64,000 nucleotides of DNA from Paenibacillus sp. J31TS4 (GCF_018403265.1 NZ_BOSI01000004.1:62001-126000); one strand, 5' to 3'; numbered from the stretch's first letter, positions 42,298 through 51,681 are shown. Numbers and translations are program-made. The notes: generated by a model not told the origin, from the letters alone.

Positions 42298-43272
42298 CTA
42301 CCCCCGGACCGGTTCTTCGGCGGGCACGGCCGTCTCGGCGAGCACCTGAGCGACGATGCGCTCGGCCATGCCGTCCTTCTGCCGCATCGCGTTGCGCAGA
42401 ATAATCCGGTGGGCGAGTACCGGAGCGGCCATTGCCTTGATGTCGTCCGGCACGACATAATCGCGTCCCTGCAGCACCGCGTACACCTGCGAAGCCCGCA
42501 GCAGCGCCTGGCTGCCCCGCGGACTGACGCCGGCGGCCGCTTCCGGATGCGTCCGCGTCTTTTCGACGATCGCAACTATGTAGGCAAGCAGCTCGTCGGT
42601 GATCCGCGTCCGGCGGAACATCCGCTGGGCTTCAAGGATAGTGGCAGCCGAGGCAACCGGTTCGATCGTCTCGAGCGGATCGTCCTCTTTGAAGCGCTTC
42701 AGGATATGCATCGCTTCGTCCGTCGACGGATAGCCCATCTTGATCTTGACCAGGAACCGGTCAAGCTGGGCCTCCGGCAGCGGGAACGTGCCCTGGTTCT
42801 CGACCGGGTTTTGGGTGGCGAGGACGAGGAACGGGCTGTCCAGCCGTCTCGTCTCCCCGTCCACCGTCACCTGCCGCTCCTCCATGCACTCGAGCAGACT
42901 CGCTTGGGTCCGGGGCGTCGCCCGGTTGATCTCGTCCGCCAGCAGAATCTGCGTAAAGACGGGGCCCGGACGGAACTCGAAATCCCCGACTTTCTGGTTG
43001 TAATAATGAATGCCGCTCAAATCCGACGGCAGCAAATCCGGCGTGAACTGAACCCGACGGAACGAGCAGCCGAGCGAGCGGGCCATCGTCTTGGCAAGCA
43101 GCGTTTTGCCGGTGCCCGGCACGTCCTCAAGCAGCACGTGTCCCGACGCGATCAGCGCGACCAGCAGCAGGTCCACCACTTCTCCCTTGCCGACGATAAC
43201 CCGGTTTACCGTCCGCTTGATGTCGTCGGCCATCTGCCGTATCTCGTTAAATTCCATTTCTCCACCGCCCAT
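42298..43272 (-). CDS. MoxR-family AAA+ ATPase
   Basis: This 324-residue ATPase has Walker A EDVPGTGKTLLAK near residue 55, Walker B LLADEINRA, and sensor 1 in LATQNPVENQG. The phrase LPEAQLDRFLVKI is typical of MoxR. It is the first gene of the MoxR, DUF58, DUF4129 operon. I chose ATG 43270-43272, 9 bases after AAAGGGGA; an ATG 15 bases inside has a site too close. A TATAGT box lies upstream at 43344-43349. Confidence 0.93.
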   Translation of the reverse strand: MGGGEMEFNEIRQMADDIKRTVNRVIVGKGEVVDLLLVALIASGHVLLEDVPGTGKTLLAKTMARSLGCSFRRVQFTPDLLPSDLSGIHYYNQKVGDFEFRPGPVFTQILLADEINRATPRTQASLLECMEERQVTVDGETRRLDSPFLVLATQNPVENQGTFPLPEAQLDRFLVKIKMGYPSTDEAMHILKRFKEDDPLETIEPVASAATILEAQRMFRRTRITDELLAYIVAIVEKTRTHPEAAAGVSPRGSQALLRASQVYAVLQGRDYVVPDDIKAMAAPVLAHRIILRNAMRQKDGMAERIVAQVLAETAVPAEEPVRG

Positions 43273-43511
43273 GCTGAATTTTCCCCTTTGTCTTCCGCAG
43301 AAAACGCTTACGCGGTTCTCCACGCGCAAAAGGACTTCCTTACACTATACTCTGTTTTCCCCTTTTTTCCCAGACGCTTCCCTGCAGCTGTCCTGCCGGC
43401 GGTATCGGGTTAGCGGGAGAGGATGCCCCAGATTTCCACAGGCCGTCTGATTCGCCGCGCAAGAAAACGGGTAAGAACGGGTATACTCTATCCAACAAGG
43501 AGGACATGCCT

Positions 43512-43706
43512 ATGCCGAACGGTCAGGACCCGAAAGACCTGTTGGAGAAAAAACGCGAGGCCCAGAAGCAAAACGAAGGGTTCCGCAGCTATGTGGAGCA
43601 GGTGAGCGGCGGTGCCGCCGCCTCAAGTTCCGGCAAAGCGACTGACGAAGGCCGTCTCGTGGACGACCACAACCGAATGATCGATCAGGAGAATCTTCGC
43701 AAATAA
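43512..43706 (+). CDS. small hydrophilic protein, 64 aa, unknown
   Basis: I do not recognise a family. The 64-residue product is very hydrophilic, with a basic-acidic first half (DPKDLLEKKREAQKQNEGFR) and a Ser/Gly/Ala linker in the middle. ATG 43512-43514 was preferred over the ATG six bases earlier because AGGAGG then has a spacing of 8. A TATACT box lies at 43482-43487. A strong bidirectional terminator follows. Confidence 0.72.
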   Translation: MPNGQDPKDLLEKKREAQKQNEGFRSYVEQVSGGAAASSSGKATDEGRLVDDHNRMIDQENLRK

Positions 43707-43724
43707 TCCCAATGGCGGACACAA

Positions 43725-43757
43725 AAAAAACCATGGCACACGGTGCCATGGTTTTTT
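43725..43757. terminator. bidirectional intrinsic terminator
   Basis: AAAAAACCATGGCAC and GTGCCATGGTTTTTT form a long perfect stem with A and T runs on both sides. It terminates the 64-residue gene and could also stop transcripts from the MMPL gene. Confidence 0.95.
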
Positions 43758-43942
43758 GATGTGCCCTTCGGAGGAAGAGGACCGTGAGCGCCGGGGGCAC
43801 CGGATTCGGTGACAAGCGTCTTTCCCCGTCTCTACGTCTTCCCTCCGGTGATCCGCGTTCTCTCCGTCTCTACGGCTTTCCACCGGCCGGCGATCCTCGT
43901 CTCTCCCTCGTCTCAACAGCGTCTCTGCGTCGCCCGGCTTAC

Positions 43943-46900
43943 CTATGCCGACAGCTCGTTGTCGTGTGAGGAAGAGCCCTTGCGGAGGAACGGCCACCAG
44001 TTCGCATTCCCGAACAGATTGACCATAACCGGGATGAAGAACGGCAGGAATACCAGCGCGTACAGCAGGAGTCCGGTGATAACTATCGTTGCGATCTCGA
44101 GCAGCGACAGCACGCCCGAGGGCAGCATCGCCGCGAACGTGCCGCCGAGAATGACGGCGGCCGAGATGATGACGGTCCCCATGTTCTTCATCGCCTCGAC
44201 GATCGCCTCGCGTACGGACAGCGTCTTGTACTCGTTGAACCGGTCCATCAGGAAGATGCTGTAGTCGATGCCGAGCGCGACCAGGATGACGAAGGCGAAG
44301 AACGGAACCGCCCACGAAATGCCGGAATACCCGAGCAGATCGACAAAGATGATCTCCGCCACCGCCATCGACGTGTAATACGTCAGAATGAGCGAGGCGA
44401 TCAGATAGAGCGGCATGATGATCGAACGCAGCAGCAGAATGAGGATGATCGCGATGCCGATCAGCATCAGCACGACAGTCCGCGAATAATCCGCCTCGGA
44501 GATCTGGTCGAGGTCGGCGTAGATGCCGGTGACGCCGTTCACGCCGAACTGTCCGCCCTCGAGCAGCGTGCCCTTGGCCGCCCGATGCACCGATTCGTTG
44601 ATGTCCTTGACTTTGTCGATCGACTCGGTCGAATACGGGTTGCCTTCGAAGACGATATCGAACGTGGCGACTTTCCGGTCCTTGGACAGGTACGTATCGA
44701 ACACCTGCTGGAAGTCGCTGTTCTTGAGCGCTTCGGTCGGGATGTAGAACCCGCTCATCTTGTCGTCCGGCGCCGCGGCGAGACCGCCGAGGTAATCCTG
44801 CGCCGATTTGAGCCCATCGCTGATCTGGCCGAGACCGCTCACGCTTTGGTCGAGCCCTTGGGTCAGCTGGCCGAGCTGGCCGTCGAGCTGCGAGAAGCCG
44901 TCCTGCAGCTGCTTCTGACCGGCAGCCAGCTGGTCCAGGCCGCCGGACAGCGCCGGCAGCTTGGCGAGCACCTGGCCCTGGCCGTCGGCCGCCTGCGTGA
45001 GGCCCTGCTGCAGCTGCCCTAGGCCGCTGACGAGCTGAGCGAGACCGCCCGCCAGCTGGCTCTGGCCGGCCGCCGCCTGCGCGAGGCCGGCGTTGGCCTC
45101 GGCGAGGGAGCCGGACACCTTGGCCAGCTCGGCATTCAGCTGCTGAAGACCGCCGGATAGCTGAGTAGCGCCCTGCTGCGCCTGGGCGATAGTGCCCTGC
45201 GCGGTCAGGAAATCCGGGTCCTGCTGCAGCTCGGGGTGCTTTTGGGCGAGGTTCGCGAGGCTCTGGCTGGCGCCTCCGAGCGCCTGCGCCAGGCCACCGA
45301 CGCCCTGCTCGATCTCGCGGTACTTGGCGTCAAAGGTGCCGAGCCCCTGCTCCAGCTGCCGGTAGCCGGCAAGCAGCTGCTCTGCCGCCGCGGCCAGCTG
45401 CCGGGCGCTTGCCTCGGCTTGCGCGACCGCCGTCTTGAGCTCGCCTGCGCCGGCGGAGCCGTCGCGCACGCCCTTCTCGATCTGGGCCAGACCGCGGCTG
45501 AGCTCGGTCACGCCGTTCTTCAGATCGGTCGTGCCCTTGACGAGCTCGCCGGCTCCGCCGGCCGCCTGCGCCAGCTGCGGCGCCGAGCCGCTCAGCTGCT
45601 TGCTCGCTTCCGCGAGGCCGCTGCGAACTTGCTCGAGACCGTCCTTGCCCTGCCCGAGCCCCTGGTCGAGCTGTTTGGCCTGCTCGGAGACGAGCAGGTC
45701 CTTCAGCTCCTCGCCGACAGGGCGGGTAGCGCTGCGGACGGTTTCGACGCCGTCCACCTTGGCCAGCTCGCGGCTGATCTTCTCGATCGCAGCGAGCCCC
45801 TCCGCGTTGTCGAGCGGCCGGTCGCCCTGGATGACGACCTTGGCCGGCATCGTCTGACCCGGACCAAAGCTGGACGAGACGATGTTGAAGCCCTTGACCG
45901 AATCGTACTTCTCGCCGATCTCGTCAAGCGAGTTGTACGACAGCTTCCCGTCGTAGACGAGAAGCGCCGGGGCGACGACAGCCGCGATGATCAGCAGCGT
46001 AAGAAGCGGCCGCTTCAGCGAAACGCGTCCCGCCCAGCCCCAGAGCGCGCTCTGCTTGTGCTCGAGCGAGCCCCGGGACGGCCAGAACAGCTTCGGGCCG
46101 AGCACGACCATGAAGAACGGCACGACGGTCACGAGTGCCAGGAGCAGCACGCCGACCCCGATGGCCACCGCTGCCGCCGAACGGTACAGGATGAACGTCG
46201 ACATGCCGATTGAGGCGAAGCCGACCAGAACCGCAAGACCCGCGAAGAAGACCGTCTTGCCTGCGGTCCGGTAGGTCCGCACGATGGCGTCCTTCACGTC
46301 GCCCGAATGTGCCAGTTCTTCCTTGAATCGGCTAATAAGCAGAATGCAGTAGTCGGTGCCGATGCCGAACAGCACGGCCACGAGAAAAATCTGCGTAAAG
46401 TTGGACAGCGGAAAATCCCAGCGGTCCACGAGAAACGCGACGACCGATTGGGAGATCAAATAAGTGAGCCCCACCGTCACGAGCGGGACGAACGGCGCCA
46501 CCGCCGACCGGAAAACGAGGAACAGAATGGCGAGAATGAAGACGAGCGTAATCAGCTCGGTCCGCTTGAGCCCTTCCTCCGAGCTTTTCACGACATCCTC
46601 GTCGATGAACTGGTTGCCCGTCAGGTAATGCTCGGCTTGGACTCCCTCCAGCTCCTTGTTCAACGCGGCGCGAAGCTCGTCCGCCTCACCCGCTCCCTTG
46701 TCGGGACTGACGAGGACGAGGATCGTCTGGTTGTCCTTGGCGACCAGCTGCTCCTCAAGCTCCTTTTGGGTGAAATGCGACATGACGCGGCTCAGATGGA
46801 GATCGGCCTTGCGGCTGTCCATGCTCTTCACCGCCTGCTCGATCTGCCGCTTATCCTCGGCGGTCAAGCCTCCGCTCCGGTGGAATACGAGGACGGCGTC

Positions 46901-47098
46901 CGACGCCTCCGCCTCCTGCCCGCCGCTCGCATCCTTCAGAATCTGAGTCGCCAGCGAGGAGGAGTAGCCGTCCGGCACGCCGATCTGCCCCTTGTCCCGC
47001 ACCAGCTGCTGCATGTCGGGCGCGGTCACGAACAGAACGGCCGCCAGCGCCACCCATGCGGCCAGCAGCAACCATCTTACTTTCAATATCGCTCTCAT
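43943..47098 (-). CDS. MMPL-family (RND superfamily) transporter
   Basis: This 1051-residue protein has two RND-type membrane halves. Each contains the GxDY signature: FGIGTDYCILLISRFKEE near residue 245 and LGIDYSIFLMDRFNEY near residue 955. Between them, from about residue 470 to 790, is a long stretch of Leu/Gln/Gly/Ala heptads (for example GQGKDGLEQVRSGLAEASKQ), forming a coiled-coil stalk outside the membrane, as in YhgE-like and some MmpL proteins. It could export lipids or amphiphiles. Its ATG shares four bases with the marR stop, so it is translationally coupled to its probable repressor. Confidence 0.93.
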   Translation of the reverse strand: MRAILKVRWLLLAAWVALAAVLFVTAPDMQQLVRDKGQIGVPDGYSSSLATQILKDASGGQEAEASDAVLVFHRSGGLTAEDKRQIEQAVKSMDSRKADLHLSRVMSHFTQKELEEQLVAKDNQTILVLVSPDKGAGEADELRAALNKELEGVQAEHYLTGNQFIDEDVVKSSEEGLKRTELITLVFILAILFLVFRSAVAPFVPLVTVGLTYLISQSVVAFLVDRWDFPLSNFTQIFLVAVLFGIGTDYCILLISRFKEELAHSGDVKDAIVRTYRTAGKTVFFAGLAVLVGFASIGMSTFILYRSAAAVAIGVGVLLLALVTVVPFFMVVLGPKLFWPSRGSLEHKQSALWGWAGRVSLKRPLLTLLIIAAVVAPALLVYDGKLSYNSLDEIGEKYDSVKGFNIVSSSFGPGQTMPAKVVIQGDRPLDNAEGLAAIEKISRELAKVDGVETVRSATRPVGEELKDLLVSEQAKQLDQGLGQGKDGLEQVRSGLAEASKQLSGSAPQLAQAAGGAGELVKGTTDLKNGVTELSRGLAQIEKGVRDGSAGAGELKTAVAQAEASARQLAAAAEQLLAGYRQLEQGLGTFDAKYREIEQGVGGLAQALGGASQSLANLAQKHPELQQDPDFLTAQGTIAQAQQGATQLSGGLQQLNAELAKVSGSLAEANAGLAQAAAGQSQLAGGLAQLVSGLGQLQQGLTQAADGQGQVLAKLPALSGGLDQLAAGQKQLQDGFSQLDGQLGQLTQGLDQSVSGLGQISDGLKSAQDYLGGLAAAPDDKMSGFYIPTEALKNSDFQQVFDTYLSKDRKVATFDIVFEGNPYSTESIDKVKDINESVHRAAKGTLLEGGQFGVNGVTGIYADLDQISEADYSRTVVLMLIGIAIILILLLRSIIMPLYLIASLILTYYTSMAVAEIIFVDLLGYSGISWAVPFFAFVILVALGIDYSIFLMDRFNEYKTLSVREAIVEAMKNMGTVIISAAVILGGTFAAMLPSGVLSLLEIATIVITGLLLYALVFLPFFIPVMVNLFGNANWWPFLRKGSSSHDNELSA

Positions 47099-47562
47099 TC
47101 GTGTGTCCCCCGTCCTTCCGAATCTTCCACCATCAGCGCGGCAAGCCGCTCGAAGCAGCTCATGAAGCCCTCGATCTCATCTTCCGGGAACGTTGCCAAA
47201 TACTTGCCTACATTGGCCTGCACCTTCTCGTCGGCGATCTCCTCGATGCGGTACCCCTCGTCCGTAAGTTCCAGATAAACGACGCGCCGGTCCTCCTGGT
47301 CCTGCACTCTCGCGATCAGCGATTTGTCGACGAGTCTAGTGATGATCGCCGTAATGGCGCTCTTGCCGACGCAAAAGGCGTCCGCCAGCTCCGTCGACGT
47401 AGTCCGGCCCCGCCGCTTCATATACCGGAGAATCGAGAACTGCTCGATCGTCAGCTCGCCGCCGAGCTGCTCGCGCATCATCGCGTCGAGCCGTTTGCCG
47501 ATGAGGAAGTGTGCCGCCTCGTAGCGTTCGATCCAGCTCTTCAGCCGGCTCTCGTTCGTCAT
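47095..47562 (-). CDS. MarR-family regulator of the MMPL operon
   Basis: This 155-residue winged-helix protein has the recognition region STELADAFCVGKSAITAIIT and the wing DQEDRRVVYLELTDEG. It is the first gene of a two-gene operon and its stop overlaps the transporter start (ATGA). ATG 47560-47562 follows GGGAGG at 10 bases; a GTG nine bases upstream would sit in the site. Two related inverted repeats lie at the promoter, which suggests autorepression released by a transported compound. Confidence 0.9.
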   Translation of the reverse strand: MTNESRLKSWIERYEAAHFLIGKRLDAMMREQLGGELTIEQFSILRYMKRRGRTTSTELADAFCVGKSAITAIITRLVDKSLIARVQDQEDRRVVYLELTDEGYRIEEIADEKVQANVGKYLATFPEDEIEGFMSCFERLAALMVEDSEGRGTHE

Positions 47563-47664
47563 TCTCTCCACCCTCCCTCGCTTCCTCCTGCCCGTTCCGG
47601 AGCATGGCCCGGACCCTGGAGCCGACCGTCCCGCTTAGCTCGCGGCATGGACAGCCCCAGGTTG

Positions 47665-47694
47665 TTCGACAGGAGAACTGTTCGATCATTGAAC
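47665..47694. promoter_or_regulatory. paired operator-like inverted repeats before marR
   Basis: Two 13-base imperfect inverted repeats, TTCGACAGGAGAA (47665-47677) and TTCGATCATTGAA (47681-47693), lie just downstream of the -10 box. They share TTCGA and a closing GAA and are the best candidate sites for the MarR protein. Confidence 0.6.
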
Positions 47695-47708
47695 TAAATA
47701 ACAGGTAG

Positions 47709-47738
47709 ACTATACCAAAACGGGAGGGCGGCCGTCAA
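47709..47738 (-). promoter_or_regulatory. sigma-A promoter of the marR-MMPL operon
   Basis: On the minus strand TTGACG (47733-47738) and TATAGT (47709-47714) have an 18-base spacer. The operator-like repeats follow directly. Confidence 0.72.
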
Positions 47739-47755
47739 CCGAATGACGGATGCAC

Positions 47756-47784
47756 AAAAAAGCCCGGGGAGATTCTCCTCGGGC
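47756..47784 (-). terminator. intrinsic terminator of the aldo/keto reductase gene
   Basis: On the minus strand GCCCGaGGAG and CTCCcCGGGC pair, followed by six T residues. Confidence 0.9.
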
Positions 47785-47821
47785 CTCTTCCGCGCTTCGT
47801 TATGCCACCTCCGAGCGGGCA

Positions 47822-48649
47822 CTAGAAATTGAAATTGTCCGGATCAGATCCGTAGCGCTTGTTCTCGTTCAGCGCATCGATCTTCTCCATATCCTCGGCG
47901 GTCAGCTCGAAATCGAATACATCGGCGTTCTCCTTGATGCGATGCTCGTGCACCGATTTCGGGATGGTGACGACGCCATTCTGCAAATCCCAGCGAAGCA
48001 CGACCTGCGCCGGCGACTTGCCGTAGCGTTCGCCGATCTCCTTGAGCACGGGGATGTCCAGGTTGCCCTGCATAAGCGGGCTCCACGCCTCGAGCTGGAT
48101 GTTGTTATGGCGGCAGAACGTACGCAGCTCCCGCTGGGCGAGCAGAGGATGGAATTCCACCTGGTCGACCATCGGGACGATCTCGGCATCCTGCATGACG
48201 TCCTGCAGATGGTGCACGTGGAAGTTGCTTACGCCGATCGCCCGAACCTGCTTCTCCTTATAGAGCTTCTCGAGCGCCTTCCAGGTCTCTTTATATTTGC
48301 CTTTTACCGGCCAATGAATCAGATACAGATCTATGTAGTCCAGTCCGAGCTTCTTGCGGCTCTCTTCGAAGGCGCGCAGCGTAGAATCGAAGCCCTGCTC
48401 GCTGTTCCAAACCTTGGTCGTCACGAACAGCTCGTCGCGCTTGACGCCGGATTGCTGGATCGCCCTGCCTACGCCTTCCTCGTTGCCGTAGACGGCGGCC
48501 GTGTCTATGCTGCGGTAGCCTGCGGCCAGTGCCGCACGGACGGAGCTCTCCACTTCCTGCCCTTCGGGAACGCGCCATACTCCCAAGCCGAGCCAGGGCA
48601 TGCGAACGCCGTTATGGAGGACAGTCGTATCGGTTAATCCTTTGATCAT
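47822..48649 (-). CDS. aldo/keto reductase
   Basis: This 275-residue NADPH-dependent reductase has the family phrases [20 protein letters not shown] (Asp and Tyr of the tetrad), VTTKVWN (Lys), DLYLIHWPV (His) and [13 protein letters not shown] for NADPH binding. It resembles B. subtilis YtbE/YvgN. ATG 48647-48649 follows GGAGGGA at 6 bases; the longer frame is unsupported. It is a single gene with a terminator. Confidence 0.94.
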   Translation of the reverse strand: MIKGLTDTTVLHNGVRMPWLGLGVWRVPEGQEVESSVRAALAAGYRSIDTAAVYGNEEGVGRAIQQSGVKRDELFVTTKVWNSEQGFDSTLRAFEESRKKLGLDYIDLYLIHWPVKGKYKETWKALEKLYKEKQVRAIGVSNFHVHHLQDVMQDAEIVPMVDQVEFHPLLAQRELRTFCRHNNIQLEAWSPLMQGNLDIPVLKEIGERYGKSPAQVVLRWDLQNGVVTIPKSVHEHRIKENADVFDFELTAEDMEKIDALNENKRYGSDPDNFNF

Positions 48650-48811
48650 CTCGATCCCTCCGCTTCTATAGTTTGGTGAGGCCCTAATCAATCGTCATCA
48701 TACCACAACGCAGTGGCGCAAACCAAACGAGTAGTCCCCGGGCAGCCCGGGAACACTAGCTTTACCAATTTTGCCGAACCAGCGTGTCCCAACCGCTTAG
48801 GAGGTGCTCCC

Positions 48812-49450
48812 ATGACCACCATCACGCCGTGCGATATCTCCCCGCTCAAGACCAAGGTCAAAGAAACCATCGCGGCAATCCTGGATGATCTTGAAGCCGG
48901 CTCGGATGCCCTCGATAACGAATCGACCTGTATGCTGAACCGGTTCGCCCACATCCGGGAGCAGTTCTTGACGCTGCAATCGCTCGCCTCTTCGTTCTAT
49001 CTCAACTGCTACCTGTCTCCTTACACGGAGATCTACGAGCAGCTGAGCGCAAGCATCGTCCATATGGCGAACCGCCGCCACGGCGCGCTCGTCGTCATCC
49101 AGCGCAACGATCCGCTGGACGAGCTGCTGCAGCCGGGCATCGGTATCCGCGCCCAGTTCACGAATGCGCTGCTCGAGTCGATCTTTTTCCCGGGCAATCC
49201 GCTGCACGACGGCGGCGTCCTCATCCGCGGCAACGAGATTGTCTCGGCGGCCAACATTCTCCCTCTCTCCCGGCGCTCTACCCGGGGGCAAAAGCTGGGG
49301 ACGCGGCACCGGGCGGCGTTAGGCTTGTCCGAACGGACCGACGCGCTTGTCGTTGTCCTCTCCGAGGAAACCGGCCATGCGTCGTTTGCGCTCGAGGGCA
49401 AGCTGTACCCGTTCCTGCCCGTTCATCCCGACAAGGCACCGACTCCATAG
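48812..49450 (+). CDS. cdaS: diadenylate cyclase CdaS
   Basis: This 212-residue enzyme makes cyclic di-AMP from two ATP. The N-terminal 60 residues form the helical YojJ-type domain (STCMLNRFAHIREQFLTLQS) that keeps CdaS autoinhibited, and the rest is the DisA_N catalytic domain with DGGVLIRG and GTRHRAALGLSE. CdaS is the spore-associated member in B. subtilis, distinct from CdaA (membrane) and DisA (DNA scanning). Length matches (207 in Bacillus). ATG 48812-48814 follows TAGGAGG at 7 bases; the longer frame is not supported. No sporulation-sigma promoter could be assigned. Confidence 0.94.
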   Translation: MTTITPCDISPLKTKVKETIAAILDDLEAGSDALDNESTCMLNRFAHIREQFLTLQSLASSFYLNCYLSPYTEIYEQLSASIVHMANRRHGALVVIQRNDPLDELLQPGIGIRAQFTNALLESIFFPGNPLHDGGVLIRGNEIVSAANILPLSRRSTRGQKLGTRHRAALGLSERTDALVVVLSEETGHASFALEGKLYPFLPVHPDKAPTP

Positions 49451-49498
49451 CGGCGAGCTAAAAGCAAGTCGGGTTCTTCTCTCGTACCGGGCGAATCC

Positions 49499-50365
49499 TC
49501 ATTCGAACAGATCGAGCTGGCGCGGCGCCAGCCCCTGATCGCCGAGCCCGAGCAGCTCCGTCAGCTGCTTGGCGTTGGCGGCGGCGTCGCCCCCCGAGTT
49601 GTTGTTGAAGATGACGATGAGCTCGTACGTCTCGGCCCTCAGCTTCTCCAGCTTGGCGGCCCAATCCAGCAGCTCCTCCCGGCTGTAGCGGTACAAATAC
49701 CGGACGTCCCGCCAATTGGCCGCTCCCGACTGGTTCCAGCCGGCGGTATTGCGCCCATGGAACCGCACGACCGTCCGCTGCCGGCTGGTCGGGTGCAGAA
49801 CGGTCGGCACCGAGCCCGGTCCGGCCTCCGGCTCGTCGCAGATGCTGTGGATCCAGCCCTCCTCCTCCATGAACGCCAGCGTCTTCTCCCGGAACGCCGG
49901 GTGAAACCAGCTCTCATGGCGGAATTCGAGAGCGACCGGGATGTCTCCCATCCGCTCGCGCGCGTCCCGCAGCACCTCGACATGGTCGCGGTTGCAGTCG
50001 AACCAGGGCGGGAACTGGAACAGTACGGCGAGCAACTTGCCCTCCCGGCGAAGCGGCCGGATCGAATCGAGGAACGCCGCGTACATCTGATCGACCGTCT
50101 CAAAGGGCAGCTTGCCTCGCTGATGGCCGGTCATTCCCTGGTACGCCTTTACGAGAAAGCCGAAACCGTCCGGCGTATCGGCCGCCCACCGTTCGTAGTT
50201 CCGCTCCGCCTGCACGGCGTAGAACGAGCTGTCCACCTCGACGACCGGAAAGTGGCCGCTGTAGACACTGAGCTTGTCCCTGGCCGCCGTACCCGGCGGA
50301 TACAGCTCTGCATGATCGCCCCAGCCGGCGAGTCCGATGCGGATGATACCGCTTCTCTTCTCCAT
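49499..50365 (-). CDS. DUF72 family protein
   Basis: This 288-residue protein has the DUF72 features IRIGLAGWGDHAELYPPGT at the start, FPVVEVDSSFYAVQ, LLAVLFQFPPWFDCN and ALEFRHESWFHPAF, and an Asn-rich IVIFNNNSGGDAAANAKQL near the end. The family has a TIM-barrel fold and is often said to be of unknown function. ATG is preceded by AAGGAGG at about 7 bases. It converges on cdaS with only 48 bases between and no clear terminator. Confidence 0.92.
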   Translation of the reverse strand: MEKRSGIIRIGLAGWGDHAELYPPGTAARDKLSVYSGHFPVVEVDSSFYAVQAERNYERWAADTPDGFGFLVKAYQGMTGHQRGKLPFETVDQMYAAFLDSIRPLRREGKLLAVLFQFPPWFDCNRDHVEVLRDARERMGDIPVALEFRHESWFHPAFREKTLAFMEEEGWIHSICDEPEAGPGSVPTVLHPTSRQRTVVRFHGRNTAGWNQSGAANWRDVRYLYRYSREELLDWAAKLEKLRAETYELIVIFNNNSGGDAAANAKQLTELLGLGDQGLAPRQLDLFE

Positions 50366-50939
50366 TCCCGCTTCCTCCTTTCCAGCGCTTCCTTATCTGT
50401 TCCGGCTTAGGCTTCTATTGTAAAACGGAACCCCGCCCCGGTGCCAATGCGGTGACGGGCGCAGGGTCCGTGGCACACCCGTTTTGTCTCTTTTTACCTC
50501 TGAATGCTTCTTCCTGACTCTAATGCCGATTTCCGCTAAGCGGGCTAAGTTTTATCTTTCTACCTCAGCAGCTTTGCTTTGACTCTGCGAGTTAGTCTGG
50601 CCGTTCGACAAAATCTGCCAAACAATTCCGATTATCTTACGCCAAATGTCATTCCGTGTCGATGAAGAATATCACTTTATTGACGCAAAATGTGGTCCGG
50701 AAATTGAATATAGAAAGATGCGGTACATAGATGCCCGCTCACGCTCTCCGGCTCTTGCCACCCCCCCGGACCTAGCTTGCCTTCTATCCTCCCTCCCGGA
50801 GCGGTTTCGAGCTTCATAAATGCGGCCTTTGTTTGGCCGCCCATCCCCTCCATACTTTTTAAGCCAACTCGTATTTTCGCCGTCGTTTTTGTAACCGAGT
50901 GAAAGCCAATTTGAGGGCTATAGAACGCTTACATTTCCC
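50366..50939. other. 574-bp intergenic stretch, lower GC, no gene seen
   Basis: This stretch is AT-richer than the surrounding genes and holds no frame with a ribosome binding site. It may contain the DUF72 promoter (TTGGCA and TACAAT on the minus strand near 50415-50445, spacer 19, weak). Short inverted repeats such as CGCTAAGCGGG near 50535 are seen, but I cannot assign an RNA gene. Confidence 0.5.
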
Positions 50940-50968
50940 TTGACGGGTAGGGGGGGGCATGTTACGCT
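50940..50968 (+). promoter_or_regulatory. promoter of a marR-type gene with poly-G spacer
   Basis: TTGACG (50940-50945) and TACGCT (50963-50968) are separated by 17 bases that include eight consecutive G residues (50950-50957). The -10 is a weak match, so spacer length would matter. Confidence 0.55.
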
Positions 50969-51028
50969 AGGCCTACTTTGGTGTGTCAATACGAATACTG
51001 CTCGTTTGTCGAAAGAGGGATCACGCCG

Positions 51029-51487
51029 ATGAATGATAGCATGTGGAAGCTGTATATGAAGGTCGTCCACGGAGCCGGAACGGGAGACCCCCATTCCTGG
51101 GCGAAGCTTGACCTGACGATGCCCCAGCTGAAGATTCTTATTCTGCTCCGGTTCAGTTCCCGTCTGTCCGTCAGCACGCTAGCCGAGGTGATGAACACGT
51201 CCCTCTCCAATATGACGGGGATTCTCGACCGTCTGGAAGGTCACGGGTTCGTCGCGAGGGTTCCTTCGGTCAGTGACCGCCGCTCGGTATTCGTCAAGCT
51301 GACTTCGCAGGCTCAGGACATATTCGATCAAATCGATCATTCCGGCCAGGCGAAGTTCTACGCGGCGATCGGCCGGCTGACGGAGACCGAGCAGCGGATG
51401 GTCGAACTGGGCCTGCAAATTCTGGCCGAAGCGTTCGAGAAGCCGATAGAGGCCAATCACGTCCAGGAAGCTCCCATCGCCCGGTAA
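51029..51487 (+). CDS. MarR-family transcriptional regulator
   Basis: This 152-residue winged-helix protein has STLAEVMNTSLSNMTGILDR as recognition region and VSDRRSVFVKLTSQAQ as wing. ATG 51029-51031 follows GAGGGATC at about 8 bases; an upstream 17-residue extension is not supported. No partner gene is on the same strand; the divergent or nearby target is unknown. A terminator follows within 20 bases. Confidence 0.88.
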   Translation: MNDSMWKLYMKVVHGAGTGDPHSWAKLDLTMPQLKILILLRFSSRLSVSTLAEVMNTSLSNMTGILDRLEGHGFVARVPSVSDRRSVFVKLTSQAQDIFDQIDHSGQAKFYAAIGRLTETEQRMVELGLQILAEAFEKPIEANHVQEAPIAR

Positions 51488-51507
51488 CCCGGCACCCGTA
51501 CATAGCC

Positions 51508-51533
51508 AAGCCCCGGCGATCCCGCCGGGGCTT
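51508..51533 (+). terminator. intrinsic terminator of marR
   Basis: AAGCCCCGGCG, a 4-5-base loop and GCCGGGGCTT form the stem, with a short T-run (CTTTAG). Confidence 0.75.
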
Positions 51534-51681
51534 TAGCTCGGTTGCTGGTTTCTCCACCGCCATCTTAGGACGGCCGCGAAAGTCCTGCGGGCAGAAGGCC
51601 CTGCCGCGCACCGTCTGACGGTGCTGGACGCTCCGTTTGACGGCGCGGCGGGGGCTCCGTCATATCACGGTGCTGGCCCAA

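Noticed and set aside
41218-43413. Open frame of 731 codons on the plus strand opposite MoxR and DUF58
   Set aside because: It mirrors two well-recognised genes in high-GC DNA, has no ribosome binding site or recognisable domain, and is rich in Arg/His/Gln as expected for an antisense shadow.
45236-46213. Open frame opposite the MMPL coiled-coil region
   Set aside because: It is an antisense by-product of the Leu/Gln/Ala heptad codons.
50366-50939. Low-GC intergenic stretch considered as an RNA gene or mobile-element scar
   Set aside because: No stable long fold, no terminal repeats and no target duplication were seen.
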